Shown here piece by piece: positions 7,896 to 17,549 of a stretch of 64,000 bases of DNA (the stretch's first letter is position 1; each line of letters begins with the position of its first letter). The DNA is taken from positions 1-64,000 of the forward strand of contig NZ_AUFM01000015.1 of NCBI RefSeq assembly GCF_000426505.1, written 5' to 3'. A model generated the notes under the pieces. It was given only the letters and a program-made list of their open reading frames with translations, was not told where the DNA came from and did no database searches. The translations under genes were made by a program, and so were the position numbers. This DNA comes from Nisaea denitrificans DSM 18348. GTDB lineage: Bacteria > Pseudomonadota > Alphaproteobacteria > Thalassobaculales > Thalassobaculaceae.

Positions 7896-9212
7896 ATGGT
7901 CTCCACAACCGTTGAAGATATCGGCTCTCTCACAGAGCTTTCATCGGACTCCGGAACGCTGACGATTACGTCCGGCACTCTTGAGGCCAGCTCTCTGGAT
8001 AGCGCTCGCGGCTACGGCACCATTGCCGTCAACAGCAATGCGGCGCACGAGATTACCTTCGTACAAAATTATCTTTTCTCGTCGTCCGGGACGATTTCGA
8101 TAACGTTCGGCAGCACGCTCGGCGTGACCGTCTCCGGCGTCAATCTGCTGGGCACACAGACCAAGATCAACGCCTCGCTCACAGAAGCGGCGGATACATT
8201 TACCGGCGGGCCGGACAATGACACCGTGTCAGGCGGAGGCGGCCTCGATGTTCTCTACGGCGGAACCGGACTTGGACAGGACCTGCTCTATGGCGGTGCA
8301 TCCAATGATCTGGTTTACGGCAATACCGGCAACGACATTCTGTACGGAGATTCCGGGGTCGACACCCTGTTCGGGGGGCAGGGTAATGACGCCCTGTACG
8401 GCGGGGCGGACAATGACAGCATTCTTGGCGGGGCTGGGAACGACCTGATTTCAGGCGAGGACGGAGTCGATACCCTGTTCGGTAATTCCGGCCTGGATTC
8501 CATGTACGGCGGCAACGGGGATGATTTTATTTACGGTCACGCCGAAGCAGACTCCCTGTTTGGCGAGAACGGAAACGATTTCATCTACGGCAATACCGGG
8601 GCAGACATTCTTGTCGGCGGGGCCGGAAACGATGCTCTCTATGGCGGCCAAGACGCCGATATGATCACAGCCGATGCCGGCAACGACACCGTACTTGGCG
8701 GATCCGGTGACGATGTAGTCTCCGGCGTCGACGGCAACGATCTGATTTATGGCAATCAGGGCAACGACACTTTGTCCGGCGACACGGGTACGGACACCCT
8801 GCATGGCGGGGCCGGTAGCGACCTGCTGGCTGGCGGTGGAAACGCCGACCGGCTCGCCGGGAACAACGGGACCGATATTGTCTACGGCAATGCCGGCGCT
8901 GACCTGATCTACGGCAATCAGGGTAACGACACTCTCTACGGCGGAGCGGACGCTGACACGCTTTATGGTGGGGCGGGGGACGATTTCCTCAATGGCGGCC
9001 TCGGCGCCGACGTCCTCGCAGGAAACTCGGGGAACGATACGATCCTCGATTTCAATGTCTCCGAAGACCGGATATTGCTCGCCAGCGGCACGACCTATTC
9101 CAGCACCGCTTCCGGGGCAAACACGATCCTGACCTTGAATGACGGTAGTACGATCACACTCGTCGGCGTCTCAACCGGTTCTGTCTCGGACGGACTTTTC
9201 CTCTTCGGTTAG
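7896..9212 (+). CDS. RTX-type calcium-binding repeat protein
   Basis: This complete 438-residue protein starts at an ATG preceded by GGAGG. Residues 1-100 form a Ser/Thr-rich beta-type domain without a signal peptide. From about residue 105 to 380, near-continuous GGxGxDxhx and YGNxGxDxhYG nonapeptides make a long predicted calcium beta roll. The C-terminal ~55 residues ([16 protein letters not shown] onward) resemble the type I secretion tail and are related in pattern to the tail of the RTX protein at the left edge (both end with a TLTLxDGxTxTLxGV-type segment). Inferred: calcium-folded extracellular or surface protein. No hydrolase or toxin domain was seen. Confidence 0.9.
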   Translation: MVSTTVEDIGSLTELSSDSGTLTITSGTLEASSLDSARGYGTIAVNSNAAHEITFVQNYLFSSSGTISITFGSTLGVTVSGVNLLGTQTKINASLTEAADTFTGGPDNDTVSGGGGLDVLYGGTGLGQDLLYGGASNDLVYGNTGNDILYGDSGVDTLFGGQGNDALYGGADNDSILGGAGNDLISGEDGVDTLFGNSGLDSMYGGNGDDFIYGHAEADSLFGENGNDFIYGNTGADILVGGAGNDALYGGQDADMITADAGNDTVLGGSGDDVVSGVDGNDLIYGNQGNDTLSGDTGTDTLHGGAGSDLLAGGGNADRLAGNNGTDIVYGNAGADLIYGNQGNDTLYGGADADTLYGGAGDDFLNGGLGADVLAGNSGNDTILDFNVSEDRILLASGTTYSSTASGANTILTLNDGSTITLVGVSTGSVSDGLFLFG

Positions 9213-9424
9213 CCCCCTGCGACGCGGGCAATTCCCGCCCTTCCGACGCTTTACAGTCCCATATAGTCACGACATGGTGAGAGATTGTGCGGCCGCTGGC
9301 GCTTGCCCGACTGTTGGCGGTGGCGCACGCTGCGCTCTATGTAGACTCTTCGGAGTTTCGCTCCACATATAGCGTTGGCACCGGGGACACCGGTAGCAAA
9401 GGACAGCGGCGGCGCGAGTGAAGG

Positions 9425-9826
9425 GTGAAAAGAGTGTACAGCGAGACCACGGGCGCGATCAGGGTATTTGTTCAGCCCCACTATCTTCCGGATCATTCGG
9501 ATCCGGAGGAACATCGTTTTGTCTGGGCCTACAAGGTCACGATCGAGAATCTCGGAGATGAGGAAGTACAGCTGCGAGCACGTCATTGGGAGATTACGGA
9601 TGCCCTCGGACGCCAACAGAAGGTCGACGGGCCAGGCGTCGTCGGTGAACAGCCAGTGATCCGCCCGGGCGAAAGTTTCGAATACACCAGTGGTACGCCG
9701 CTCGGAACGCCTTCGGGCTTTATGAGCGGTCACTATGACATGACCGGCCCGGACGGGCACATTTTCACTGTTTCGGTACCCAGTTTCTCGCTGGATCTAC
9801 CGGAAGCGGCCGGACGGCCGAACTGA
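9425..9826 (+). CDS. apaG: ApaG protein
   Basis: This 133-residue protein is one ApaG domain (an Ig/FnIII-like beta sandwich). Hallmarks are the IRVFVQPHYLPDHSDPEEHRF entry, VWAYKVTIEN, QLRARHWEITDALG, GVVGEQPVIRPGESFEYTSG and the C-terminal GHYDMTGPDG. The fold is known from CorD/ApaG and the domain of FBxo3. The biochemical role in bacteria is still unclear, although mutants affect cobalt resistance and Ap4A levels in enterics. The start is a GTG at 9425 or at 9434, and neither has a strong ribosome site. The adjacent gene is folE. Confidence 0.92.
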   Translation: MKRVYSETTGAIRVFVQPHYLPDHSDPEEHRFVWAYKVTIENLGDEEVQLRARHWEITDALGRQQKVDGPGVVGEQPVIRPGESFEYTSGTPLGTPSGFMSGHYDMTGPDGHIFTVSVPSFSLDLPEAAGRPN

Positions 9827-9915
9827 GCGGATGCGCAAATCGGGCATTCATTGGGAACACTGAGGGCGTAACCCCATCACAATTCATGCGCCCTTGACCG
9901 AGAAGGAATTCAAGA

Positions 9916-10560
9916 ATGTCGCCTTATGACAACGCACTGCGCGCAGAGGCCGCGGCGGACCACGATGTCGACGTTAAGGTCGGCGGACCGCGCCCCTCGC
10001 GCGAAGACGCGGAAGCGGCGGTTCGTACTCTGATCGAATGGGCCGGGGACGACCCGGACCGGGAAGGATTGCTGGAGACGCCGGCACGCGTCGTGCGCTC
10101 TTACGAAGAACTGTTCAAGGGGTACCACAGTGATCCACGGGTCTATCTCGAGCGCATTTTCGAGGAGACCGAGGATTATCACGACATGGTCCTGTTGAAG
10201 AATATCCGCATGGAATCCCATTGCGAGCACCACATGCTGCCGGTCATCGGCCGGGTTTCAATCGCCTATATGCCAAACAACCGCGTGGTCGGCGTCAGCA
10301 AGCTGGCCAGGGTCGTCGAGACTTTTGCAAAGCGGCTGCAGATCCAGGAAAAAATGACCGCGCAGGTCGCCAACACGATCCAGGACGTGCTTCAGCCCAA
10401 GGGCGTTGCCGTCATGGTCGAGGCGGAACATCAGTGCATGACCACCCGTGGTGTGTGCAAGCCAGGCGCCAGTATGGTCACCAAGACGTTAACCGGCTGC
10501 TTCAAGGAGGATGCCGAGCTTCGCAAGGAATTCTTCGACCTGGTTACGAAAGGCAACTGA
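9916..10560 (+). CDS. folE: GTP cyclohydrolase I
   Basis: This 214-residue enzyme converts GTP to dihydroneopterin triphosphate, the first step of tetrahydrofolate synthesis. The zinc and catalytic segment [20 protein letters not shown] is complete, with the second zinc cysteine in HQCMTTRGV. The [15 protein letters not shown] and Q-rich segments are also conserved, so it is the zinc-dependent FolE1 type. About 25 extra residues precede the core ([14 protein letters not shown]). AAGGA lies upstream of the ATG. A terminator 28 nt downstream indicates a monocistronic unit. Confidence 0.96.
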   Translation: MSPYDNALRAEAAADHDVDVKVGGPRPSREDAEAAVRTLIEWAGDDPDREGLLETPARVVRSYEELFKGYHSDPRVYLERIFEETEDYHDMVLLKNIRMESHCEHHMLPVIGRVSIAYMPNNRVVGVSKLARVVETFAKRLQIQEKMTAQVANTIQDVLQPKGVAVMVEAEHQCMTTRGVCKPGASMVTKTLTGCFKEDAELRKEFFDLVTKGN

Positions 10561-10587
10561 CCACTTCATAGCCGGGACCGGAACATC

Positions 10588-10618
10588 GGGGGCGCGTCCA
10601 CTGGGCAGCGCCCCTTTT
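10588..10618 (+). terminator. Intrinsic terminator after folE
   Basis: The stem GGGGCGC (10589-10595) pairs with GCGCCCC (10608-10614) and is followed by TTTT. It lies between folE and trkH. Confidence 0.75.
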
Positions 10619-10655
10619 CCGTTTCGGTACTGGACATCGGGCTCCAGCCAGTCCA

Positions 10656-12146
10656 ATGATCCCCGCTCTGTGCAAATGGATTTGGAGCGCGGACTTGGTC
10701 GCCATTGGTCCGGTCCTTCACATCGTCGGTCTTCTCATGTCGATCATGGCCGTGGCCATGTTGCTGCCGGCCGGTGTGGATCTCATCGTCGGCAACTCCG
10801 ACTGGGAAGTTTTCACCGGCGCGTCCGCGTTGTCCCTCTTCATCGGCGTTTCGATGATGTTGAGCACGTCGAGTCCGTCGGTAACCAATCTAAGCCTGCG
10901 GCAGGCGTTCCTTCTGACCACGCTCAGCTGGCTGACGATCGCAACAGTCGCCGCACTGCCGTTTGCCTTCTCCCAGCTCGACATGACTGTCGCCGATGCT
11001 TTCTTCGAGAGCATGTCGGGTGTGACCACCACCGGTGCGACCGTTATCGTCGGGCTCGATCACGCACCACCGGGAATCCTGCTCTGGCGCGCCCTGCTGC
11101 AGTGGCTCGGCGGCATCGGTATTATCGTCATGGCCCTGGCCGTGCTCCCGATGTTGAGCGTCGGCGGCATGCAGCTGTTTCAGACCGAAGCGTTCGATGC
11201 GCCGGACAAGGTGGTGCCTCGCGCGGCGCAGCTGGCAGGTGGGATCAGCGGCATCTATCTGGCCTTCACCGCAATATGTGCGACCGCACTCTGGATCGCC
11301 GGCCTCCCGGGCTTTGACGCAATCACCCACGCCATGGCAACGATCGCGACGGGCGGCTATTCGACCCGCGACGATTCCATCGGGCACTATGATAGCGCCC
11401 TTGTGGACTGGATCGTCTTTGTTGGCATGATCGCGGGCAGCCTGCCATTCGTCTACTACCTGCGAATGATGCGCGGATCGCTCCGCCCGCTGTTCCAGGA
11501 CAGCCAGGTGAAGTGGTTTCTCGCCATCGTGGCAATCGTGGTCTCCGCCGTCTCGCTGTGGAACTGGCATGTGCTTGATTTCGCGCCGATGCAAGCGCTG
11601 CGGTATGCCGCCTTCAACATGGTCTCGGTGATGACCGGGACCGGGTTTACCACGACCGATTACGGAAACTGGGGAGGCTTCCCGGTCACCGTCGTCATGT
11701 GCCTGATGTTTGTCGGCGGATGCGCCGGATCGACGACCTGCGGCATCAAGATCTTCCGGATCCAGGTCCTCTATGCCACCGCACAGGTCCAGATCGAGCG
11801 GTTGCTGCGCCCGCACGGCGTTTTCATCCCCTACTACAACCGCAAACCGATCCCGGAAACGGTCTCAGAATCTGTGATGGGTTTTTTCTTCCTCTACATG
11901 CTGTGTTTCGCGGCGTTGGCGGCCCTGCTTTCCTTCATCGGCCTAGACTTCATCACCGCCGTATCGGGAGCGGCAACCGCGATCAGCAACGTCGGCCCCG
12001 GCCTCGGCCCGATCATTGGTCCGGCGGGGAATTTCGACTCACTGCCAGATAGTGCAAAATGGCTCTTGTCATTCGGGATGCTGCTCGGCAGGTTGGAGCT
12101 GTTCACCGTTCTGGTGATGCTCTCTCCCTCCTTCTGGCGCCGCTAG
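10656..12146 (+). CDS. trkH: Trk/Ktr-type potassium uptake membrane protein
   Basis: This 496-residue inner-membrane potassium translocation subunit has about ten to twelve hydrophobic segments in four pore-loop repeats. The first pore loop is recognisable in SGVTTTGATVIVG, and others carry TIATGGYSTRDDS, VMTGTGFTTTDYG and AISNVGPGLGP, each supplying the filter glycine. The conserved QWLGGIGIIV segment follows pore loop 1. The C-terminal LGRLELFTVLVMLSPSFWRR is typical of TrkH. Its NAD-binding regulatory partner TrkA is not in the window. Confidence 0.94.
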   Translation: MIPALCKWIWSADLVAIGPVLHIVGLLMSIMAVAMLLPAGVDLIVGNSDWEVFTGASALSLFIGVSMMLSTSSPSVTNLSLRQAFLLTTLSWLTIATVAALPFAFSQLDMTVADAFFESMSGVTTTGATVIVGLDHAPPGILLWRALLQWLGGIGIIVMALAVLPMLSVGGMQLFQTEAFDAPDKVVPRAAQLAGGISGIYLAFTAICATALWIAGLPGFDAITHAMATIATGGYSTRDDSIGHYDSALVDWIVFVGMIAGSLPFVYYLRMMRGSLRPLFQDSQVKWFLAIVAIVVSAVSLWNWHVLDFAPMQALRYAAFNMVSVMTGTGFTTTDYGNWGGFPVTVVMCLMFVGGCAGSTTCGIKIFRIQVLYATAQVQIERLLRPHGVFIPYYNRKPIPETVSESVMGFFFLYMLCFAALAALLSFIGLDFITAVSGAATAISNVGPGLGPIIGPAGNFDSLPDSAKWLLSFGMLLGRLELFTVLVMLSPSFWRR

Positions 12147-12171
12147 GCGCTGCCCGGAAAGGTATCGCGAC

Positions 12172-13341
12172 ATGAGCGAGATGCTCGCCCAATCCATTTC
12201 CATGCTCGACCGCCTGGTCGCGTTCGACACCACGTCCCGGCTGTCCAACCTCGCACTGATCGACTTCGCTCGGGACTATCTGGAAGGCCACGGCATTCCG
12301 ACGCGGACAACCTTCAACGAGGACAAGACCAAAGCCAATCTCTGGGCCACCATCGGCCCTGAAGACAAGGGCGGCGTCGTGCTCTCCGGTCATGTCGACG
12401 TGGTTCCGGTCGACGGCCAGGACTGGAGCAACGAGCCGTTCACCATGTGGGAAGCCGACAAGAAGCTGTTCGGACGCGGCACCGCCGACATGAAGGGCTT
12501 CTGCGCCATCGCGCTGGCCATGGCGCCGGAGATGAAAAAGCGCGGCCTGAAGACGCCGATCCATCTCGCATTCTCCTACGATGAAGAGGTCGGCTGCATC
12601 GGCGTGCGCGGCCTGATCAAGGACATGACAGAGAACCTGCCGCTGCCGATCGCCGTTGTGGTCGGCGAGCCGACCGGCATGAAGATCATCGGCGGCAACA
12701 AGGGCAGCCGGAGCCTGATGGTGACGGTGCGCGGCGTACCCGGCCATTCCAGCGAGCCGCACCGCGGCGCCAACTCCATCATGTTCGCAGCCCGGATTAT
12801 CAACCTGCTGGAACAGATCCAGACCGAGCTGCGCGAAAATGCCCACGAGGACAGCCCGTTCGACCCGCCTTACACCACAATCGATCTCGGCATCATCGAA
12901 GGCGGTACCGCGCATAACATCATCCCGGAATTCACCAGGTTCCGTTGGGGCATGCGGTTGCATCCCGGCGATGACGGCGAGGCCATCGAGCAGCGCGTCC
13001 GCGACTATATTGAGAGCGAACTGAACCCGGCCCTAAAGGCCGTCTCTCCGGAAGCCGGCGTGACCATGGAAATGGTGAATGACGTGCCACCACTCGTGCC
13101 GGACACGGAATCCGCGGCCGAAGACCTGATCCGCCACCTGACTGGCCTCAACCAGTCGGGTGCGGTGTCCTTCGGAACCGAGGCCGGCTTCTTTCAACAG
13201 GCCGGCGTCCCGGGCGTGATCTTCGGCCCTGGCTATATCCAGCAAGCGCACCAGCCGGACGAGTTCATCGAGATCTCCCAGGTCCAGGAATGCGTCGATT
13301 TCATGGCCAAGCTGACGGACTGGGCCGCTCAAAACGGCTGA
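12172..13341 (+). CDS. argE: Acetylornithine deacetylase (M20 family)
   Basis: This 389-residue metallohydrolase should remove the acetyl group from N-acetylornithine in arginine synthesis. Zinc ligands and catalytic residues are in place: LSGHVDVVPV (His, Asp), FGRGTADMKGF (bridging Asp), SYDEEVGCIG (catalytic Glu-Glu), VVGEPTGMKI, and a C-terminal HQPDEFIE histidine. The dimerisation domain starts near residue 180 (RGVPGHSSEPHRG). Start ATG 12172 has a GGAAAGG-like site upstream. M20 specificity is hard to call, but the pattern fits ArgE better than DapE. It lies only 25 nt downstream of trkH. Confidence 0.9.
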   Translation: MSEMLAQSISMLDRLVAFDTTSRLSNLALIDFARDYLEGHGIPTRTTFNEDKTKANLWATIGPEDKGGVVLSGHVDVVPVDGQDWSNEPFTMWEADKKLFGRGTADMKGFCAIALAMAPEMKKRGLKTPIHLAFSYDEEVGCIGVRGLIKDMTENLPLPIAVVVGEPTGMKIIGGNKGSRSLMVTVRGVPGHSSEPHRGANSIMFAARIINLLEQIQTELRENAHEDSPFDPPYTTIDLGIIEGGTAHNIIPEFTRFRWGMRLHPGDDGEAIEQRVRDYIESELNPALKAVSPEAGVTMEMVNDVPPLVPDTESAAEDLIRHLTGLNQSGAVSFGTEAGFFQQAGVPGVIFGPGYIQQAHQPDEFIEISQVQECVDFMAKLTDWAAQNG

Positions 13342-13463
13342 CCTGGAACGGCTCTCACGCCAGTCACCACCTTGACCGCGTCGCGAACCGGTGAGACGGT
13401 TCGCGACAGTTAAAAAACGTCCGGCACCAAAACCGGACGATGGTCAAGGGGGAGACCGGCATA

Positions 13464-15212
13464 ATGGCCGAGGACAATTCGAACAAGGACGATCCGAACA
13501 AAGGCAAGCGACGCTCGTCCGACTGGTATGGCAAAACCGACAAGGATGGCTGGGCGCATCGGTCCTGGATGAAGAACCGGGGCATACCCGCCGACATGTT
13601 CGATGGGCGCCCGGTGATTGGCATCTGCAACACCTGGTCTGAATTCAATCCCTGCAACGCCCACTTCCGTGACATCGCGGAGCGGGTGAAACGCGGGGTC
13701 TACGAGGCTGGCGGCCTGCCCGTCGAGTTCCCGGTCTTTTCCACCTCCGAAAGCCAGCTCCGCCCGACGGCAATGCTGTACCGGAACCTCGCCTCTATGG
13801 ACGTAGAAGAGGCGATTCGCGGCCTGCCGATGGATGGCGTCGTGCTACTTGTCGGCTGCGACAAGACCACGCCGTCGTTGATGATGGGGGCGGCAAGTTG
13901 CGATCTTCCGACCATCACGGTTTCCGGCGGCCCGATGCTGAACGGCCATTACCGGGGCGAGCTGGTCGGCAGCGGCACCCATGTCTGGAAATTTTCCGAG
14001 ATGGTCCGCGCCGGCGAGATGACGCTGCAGGATTTCATGAATGCGGAGCAGGACAATGCGCGTTCCGCCGGTCACTGCATGACCATGGGCACCGCCTCCA
14101 CCATGGCTTCCATGGTGGAATCCCTCGGCGCCGGCCTGCCGCACAACGCGGCCATCCCCGCTGTCGATTCGAGGCGCAATGTGCTGTCCCAAATGGCCGG
14201 CCGCCGCATTGTCGACATGGTGCGTCAGGACATCAAAATGTCGGACGTACTGAAGCGCGAGAACTTCGAAAACGCCATCATGGTCAATGGCGCCATTGGC
14301 GGCTCCACCAATGCCGTGGTCCATTTGCTGGCTATCGCCGGGCGTATGGGCATCGACATCACGCTGGACGATTGGGACCGGCTGGGCCGGGACGTGCCCT
14401 GCCTGCTCAACCTGATGCCGTCCGGCGAGTTCCTGATGGAGGATTTCTTCTATGCCGGCGGTCTGCCGGCGATCATTCGCGAGCTGGAAGGTTTCATCCA
14501 CAAGGACGCGCTAACGGTCAACGGCCGGACCATCTGGGAAAACAACAAGGACGCGGAATGCTGGAACCGGGAGGTTATCTTCCCGCTCGACAAGCCGTTC
14601 AAGCCGAATGGCGGCATCGCCGTCCTGCGCGGCAACCTTGCTCCCGACGGCGCCATCATCAAGCCATCAGCCGCCTCACCGGACCTGATGAAGCATCGCG
14701 GCCGGGCCGTGGTGTTCGAGACCATCGAGGATTACAAGGAGAAGATCGACGATCCGAACCTCGATATCGACGAGACCTGCATCATGGTGCTGAAAAACTG
14801 CGGCCCGAAGGGATATCCGGGCATGGCTGAGGTCGGGAATATGGGCCTGCCGCCGAAAGTTCTGAAGAAGGGCATCAAGGACATGATCCGGATTTCCGAC
14901 GCCCGGATGAGCGGGACCGCCTACGGCACTGTGATCCTGCATTCGGCACCGGAAGCCGCTGCAGGCGGGCCACTCGCCTTCGTGCAGAACGGTGACATGA
15001 TCGAGGTCGATGTCGATGCACGGCGCATGCATCTCGATGTTTCAGACGAAGAGATGGAGCGTCGGCGGGCCGCCTGGCCCGGGTTCGAATCGCCCTATGA
15101 CAGGGGTTACTCCAAACTCTACGTTGAACATGTGGAGCAGGCCGACAAAGGGGCGGATCTGGATTTCCTCGTCGGTCGCAGCGGAACGCCGGTCATGCGC
15201 GAGTCGCATTAA
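13464..15212 (+). CDS. IlvD/Edd family sugar-acid dehydratase (arabonate/xylonate-type)
   Basis: This is a 582-residue iron-sulfur dehydratase. The cluster cysteines are visible in NTWSEFNPCN, VGCDKTTPS and GHCMTMGTAST, and the active-site segment SDARMSGTAYGTVILH is near the C-terminus. The N-terminal RSSDWYGKTDKDGWAHRSWMKNRG and the overall pattern match pentonate dehydratases (L-arabonate, D-xylonate, L-fuconate type) rather than branched-chain dihydroxy-acid dehydratase. The product would be a 2-keto-3-deoxy sugar acid. The ATG at 13464 follows GGGGAGA; the earlier start 24 nt upstream lacks one. Two separate sugar-acid loci elsewhere in the window make this catabolic role plausible. The exact substrate is unknown. 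Confidence 0.88.
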   Translation: MAEDNSNKDDPNKGKRRSSDWYGKTDKDGWAHRSWMKNRGIPADMFDGRPVIGICNTWSEFNPCNAHFRDIAERVKRGVYEAGGLPVEFPVFSTSESQLRPTAMLYRNLASMDVEEAIRGLPMDGVVLLVGCDKTTPSLMMGAASCDLPTITVSGGPMLNGHYRGELVGSGTHVWKFSEMVRAGEMTLQDFMNAEQDNARSAGHCMTMGTASTMASMVESLGAGLPHNAAIPAVDSRRNVLSQMAGRRIVDMVRQDIKMSDVLKRENFENAIMVNGAIGGSTNAVVHLLAIAGRMGIDITLDDWDRLGRDVPCLLNLMPSGEFLMEDFFYAGGLPAIIRELEGFIHKDALTVNGRTIWENNKDAECWNREVIFPLDKPFKPNGGIAVLRGNLAPDGAIIKPSAASPDLMKHRGRAVVFETIEDYKEKIDDPNLDIDETCIMVLKNCGPKGYPGMAEVGNMGLPPKVLKKGIKDMIRISDARMSGTAYGTVILHSAPEAAAGGPLAFVQNGDMIEVDVDARRMHLDVSDEEMERRRAAWPGFESPYDRGYSKLYVEHVEQADKGADLDFLVGRSGTPVMRESH

Positions 15213-15224
15213 TAAAAATTTCTG

Positions 15225-15321
15225 ATTTCGGTGCGTGCATGACAGATGCGCTTTAATACGAAAGTATGCAATGATTGATGAACAATCGTTCTGTAGCGCG
15301 TCGGCATGCATGCACCGAAAT
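15225..15321. repeat. 97-nt nested inverted-repeat element (possible structured RNA)
   Basis: Outer 17-nt arms at 15225-15241 and 15305-15321 are complementary with one mismatch. Within them lie a GCGCT/AGCGC pair (15248-15252, 15295-15299), an ATAC-GAAA-GTAT hairpin with a GNRA loop (15256-15267) and a GATTG-ATGAA-CAATC hairpin (15273-15287). Together these can fold into one branched structure. It sits in the gap between the dehydratase and the histidine kinase genes. No T-run follows on the plus strand. Confidence 0.55.
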
Positions 15322-15390
15322 TGAAGACAAGAACACTCTAATGCAGCGGCGTCGTTACCATAAAATTGGTGGCAAACGGCGCGTATCGGC

Positions 15391-16140
15391 ATGAGAAAGA
15401 CGCAAATACCGGATGAATCCCGTATTTCGGATGTTCCGGAAACAGAGGTAACGCCTAATGGCGACAAGGAATTCCTGACCGACATTGCGCATGAAATGCG
15501 TAATGCGCTGAGTGCGCTTCGGGCTTACACACATCTCCTGAAAGTCGAGAAGCACGGGCCGCACAGCCACCCGCAATATCATCGTTATTCCACCGTGGCC
15601 CACGATGCTGCCGAAGCCCTGGTACGCATCTGCGACCGGTTGCTAGACGGAGATGAAACGGGAGCACCGGTTCCTGTTTCACCGACGGATGCGACGGCGG
15701 TCTCCAAAAAAACTGCCGAACGCTATATGGCTCTGGCAGGAGAGAAAAACATCTCTCTGTATGTCCAATTCGAGCGGGATTTTCCGTCTCTGCCAATCCC
15801 CCAGGCAATCCTCGAAGACGTACTTGGCAATCTGATCACGAATGCAATCAAGTTCACACCATCGGGCGGAACCGTCGCAGTGATCGGCAAATGCGATCCG
15901 AAATCCGGTGGCGCTATCATGGTGATTCGCGATACCGGCACGGGGATGTCACCCGAGAAACTCTCGGAAGTTCTCCAGTTTCTGCCGGTCAAACCGGCGG
16001 AAGGTTCGGATGGCGAGCTTGGCACCGGCCGGGGGCTGTCGATCATGAAGAGCCAGCTCGCCCCCTACGACGTGGGTATTGAAATCAGGAGTAATCCTAA
16101 TTTCGGCACCTCCGTCGCGCTTGTCTTCCAGAACGATTAG
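15391..16140 (+). CDS. Soluble sensor histidine kinase
   Basis: This 249-residue protein has a HisKA dimerisation domain with H-box DIAHEMRNALSALRAY (phosphoacceptor His about residue 32) and a HATPase_c domain. The N-box is NLITNAIKFTP, the G1 box IRDTGTGMS and the G2 box GTGRGLSIMK. No membrane segment or recognisable sensor domain precedes the HisKA domain; the ~25 N-terminal residues are polar. No response regulator is adjacent, so it is an orphan. It may take its input by protein interaction. Only a weak ribosome site is visible for the ATG at 15391. Confidence 0.88.
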   Translation: MRKTQIPDESRISDVPETEVTPNGDKEFLTDIAHEMRNALSALRAYTHLLKVEKHGPHSHPQYHRYSTVAHDAAEALVRICDRLLDGDETGAPVPVSPTDATAVSKKTAERYMALAGEKNISLYVQFERDFPSLPIPQAILEDVLGNLITNAIKFTPSGGTVAVIGKCDPKSGGAIMVIRDTGTGMSPEKLSEVLQFLPVKPAEGSDGELGTGRGLSIMKSQLAPYDVGIEIRSNPNFGTSVALVFQND

Positions 16141-16149
16141 CCGCCCCCA

Positions 16150-17418
16150 TCACGGCATTGCCGCCAGCGCCTTGGCAAAAAAGTCCGGGCCGCCAAAGTT
16201 ACCGGACTTGAGCGCCAACGCGATGGGCTCGTCGCCCAGTGAGACTGTCGCCGGGACTCCAGGATCAATCTGCGTACCGATGCGAAGTCCGGACACGCCG
16301 AGCGCGGAAACAACAGCACCGGAAGTCTCACCGCCCGCCACTACAAGGCGCCGGACCCCCGACGCAACCAGTCCTGTCGCAATCGCGGCCATCGCCTCTT
16401 CGATCAGCGCGCCAGCCTCCGCACGGCCCAGACGATCCTGTATGGCACGCACCGTCTCCGCTGGCTGGCTGGCATAAACCAGCACCGGGCCCGCCGGAAC
16501 CTTCTCGCGCGCCCAGTCGAGCACTTCCTGAACCACATTCTCGCCATCCGCCAGGCGCAGCGGGTCAATACCAACGGACGGATGATCCGCCTTGAACCGG
16601 TCGATCTGCCCGAGCGTCGCAACGGAACAGCTCCCGGCAAGCACCACAGCATGACCAGGAACCGCCGGAACAGCATCCGCGCCGCCGGTTTCGCCCAACA
16701 GCCCCTGCCGCCGGTAGTTCTCCGGAAGTCCCAGGGCGATTCCTGAGCCACCGGTAATCAACGCAAGGTCAGACAGGGAACAACTAATTGAAAATAAATG
16801 GCTATCCAGAACCGCATCGACGATAGCGATACCACCGCCAGTCGATTTCAACGCCTCTATTTCAGCCGAGATGGCGTCCGTGCCAGCTTCCACCGTAGCG
16901 AATTGGATCAATTTAACTGGTTTTTTAGTTTGTCGTTGCAAGACCGACACGAGATTGCTGTCGGTCATCGGCGTCAGAGGATGATTTCGCATTGGACTGT
17001 CGGAAAGAAGCTGGTCGCCGACGAACAGATGCCCCTTGAAAATCGTCCGCCCCGTCTCTGGGAAGGCCGGGCAGGCTATCGTGAAGTCGGTTTTCAGATC
17101 AGCCATCAGCGCACCCGTCACCGGCCCGATATTGCCCTCATCGGTCGAATCGAAGGTGGAGCAATACTTGAAGAAATACTGCCGGCAGCCCGCATCTTGC
17201 AGCCATTTCAGCGCGGCGCGTGACTGAGCGACAGCCTCCTCTGCCGGGTTGGTCCGCGACTTCAGGGCGACGACTATGGCATCGGCCTCGGGAACAACCG
17301 TGTTCTCATCGGGGACACCGATCAGCTGCACGGTCCGCATGCCTCCGCGTACAAGCATGTTCGCGAGGTCCGTGGCTCCGGTAAAATCATCTGCGATGCA
17401 GCCAAGAATAGGCGCCAT
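16150..17418 (-). CDS. otnK: 3-oxo-tetronate 4-kinase (four-carbon acid sugar kinase family)
   Basis: This 422-residue DUF1537-type kinase should phosphorylate 3-oxo-tetronate at C4. The start ILGCIADDFTGATDLANML is the family hallmark, followed by KYCSTFDSTDEGNIGP and CPAFPETGRTIFKGHLFVG. The C-terminal nucleotide domain contains VLAGSCSVATLGQI and VVAGGETSGAVVSAL. I place the start at the ATG at 17418, where GGGAG lies ten bases upstream; earlier in-frame starts add unrelated residues. It is divergent from otnI-denD across a 131-nt gap. The three enzymes cover consecutive steps of four-carbon sugar-acid breakdown. Confidence 0.9.
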   Translation of the reverse strand: MAPILGCIADDFTGATDLANMLVRGGMRTVQLIGVPDENTVVPEADAIVVALKSRTNPAEEAVAQSRAALKWLQDAGCRQYFFKYCSTFDSTDEGNIGPVTGALMADLKTDFTIACPAFPETGRTIFKGHLFVGDQLLSDSPMRNHPLTPMTDSNLVSVLQRQTKKPVKLIQFATVEAGTDAISAEIEALKSTGGGIAIVDAVLDSHLFSISCSLSDLALITGGSGIALGLPENYRRQGLLGETGGADAVPAVPGHAVVLAGSCSVATLGQIDRFKADHPSVGIDPLRLADGENVVQEVLDWAREKVPAGPVLVYASQPAETVRAIQDRLGRAEAGALIEEAMAAIATGLVASGVRRLVVAGGETSGAVVSALGVSGLRIGTQIDPGVPATVSLGDEPIALALKSGNFGGPDFFAKALAAMP

Positions 17419-17549
17419 AATCGCATGTCTCCCTTGGAAAATCAGTTTCTGGATCGGGCAGAGCAGTCTGCTGTAGGCTGCCTCTCCAATCAAGCGCGGG
17501 TCCGCGCAACAACCGGCAATTTCAAGGACCGGCAACCAAGGGGGTGTTC

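Noticed and set aside
10890-11816. A 308-codon minus-strand frame inside trkH
   Set aside because: The shadow of the membrane protein gene; residues are charged and repetitive without a fold pattern.
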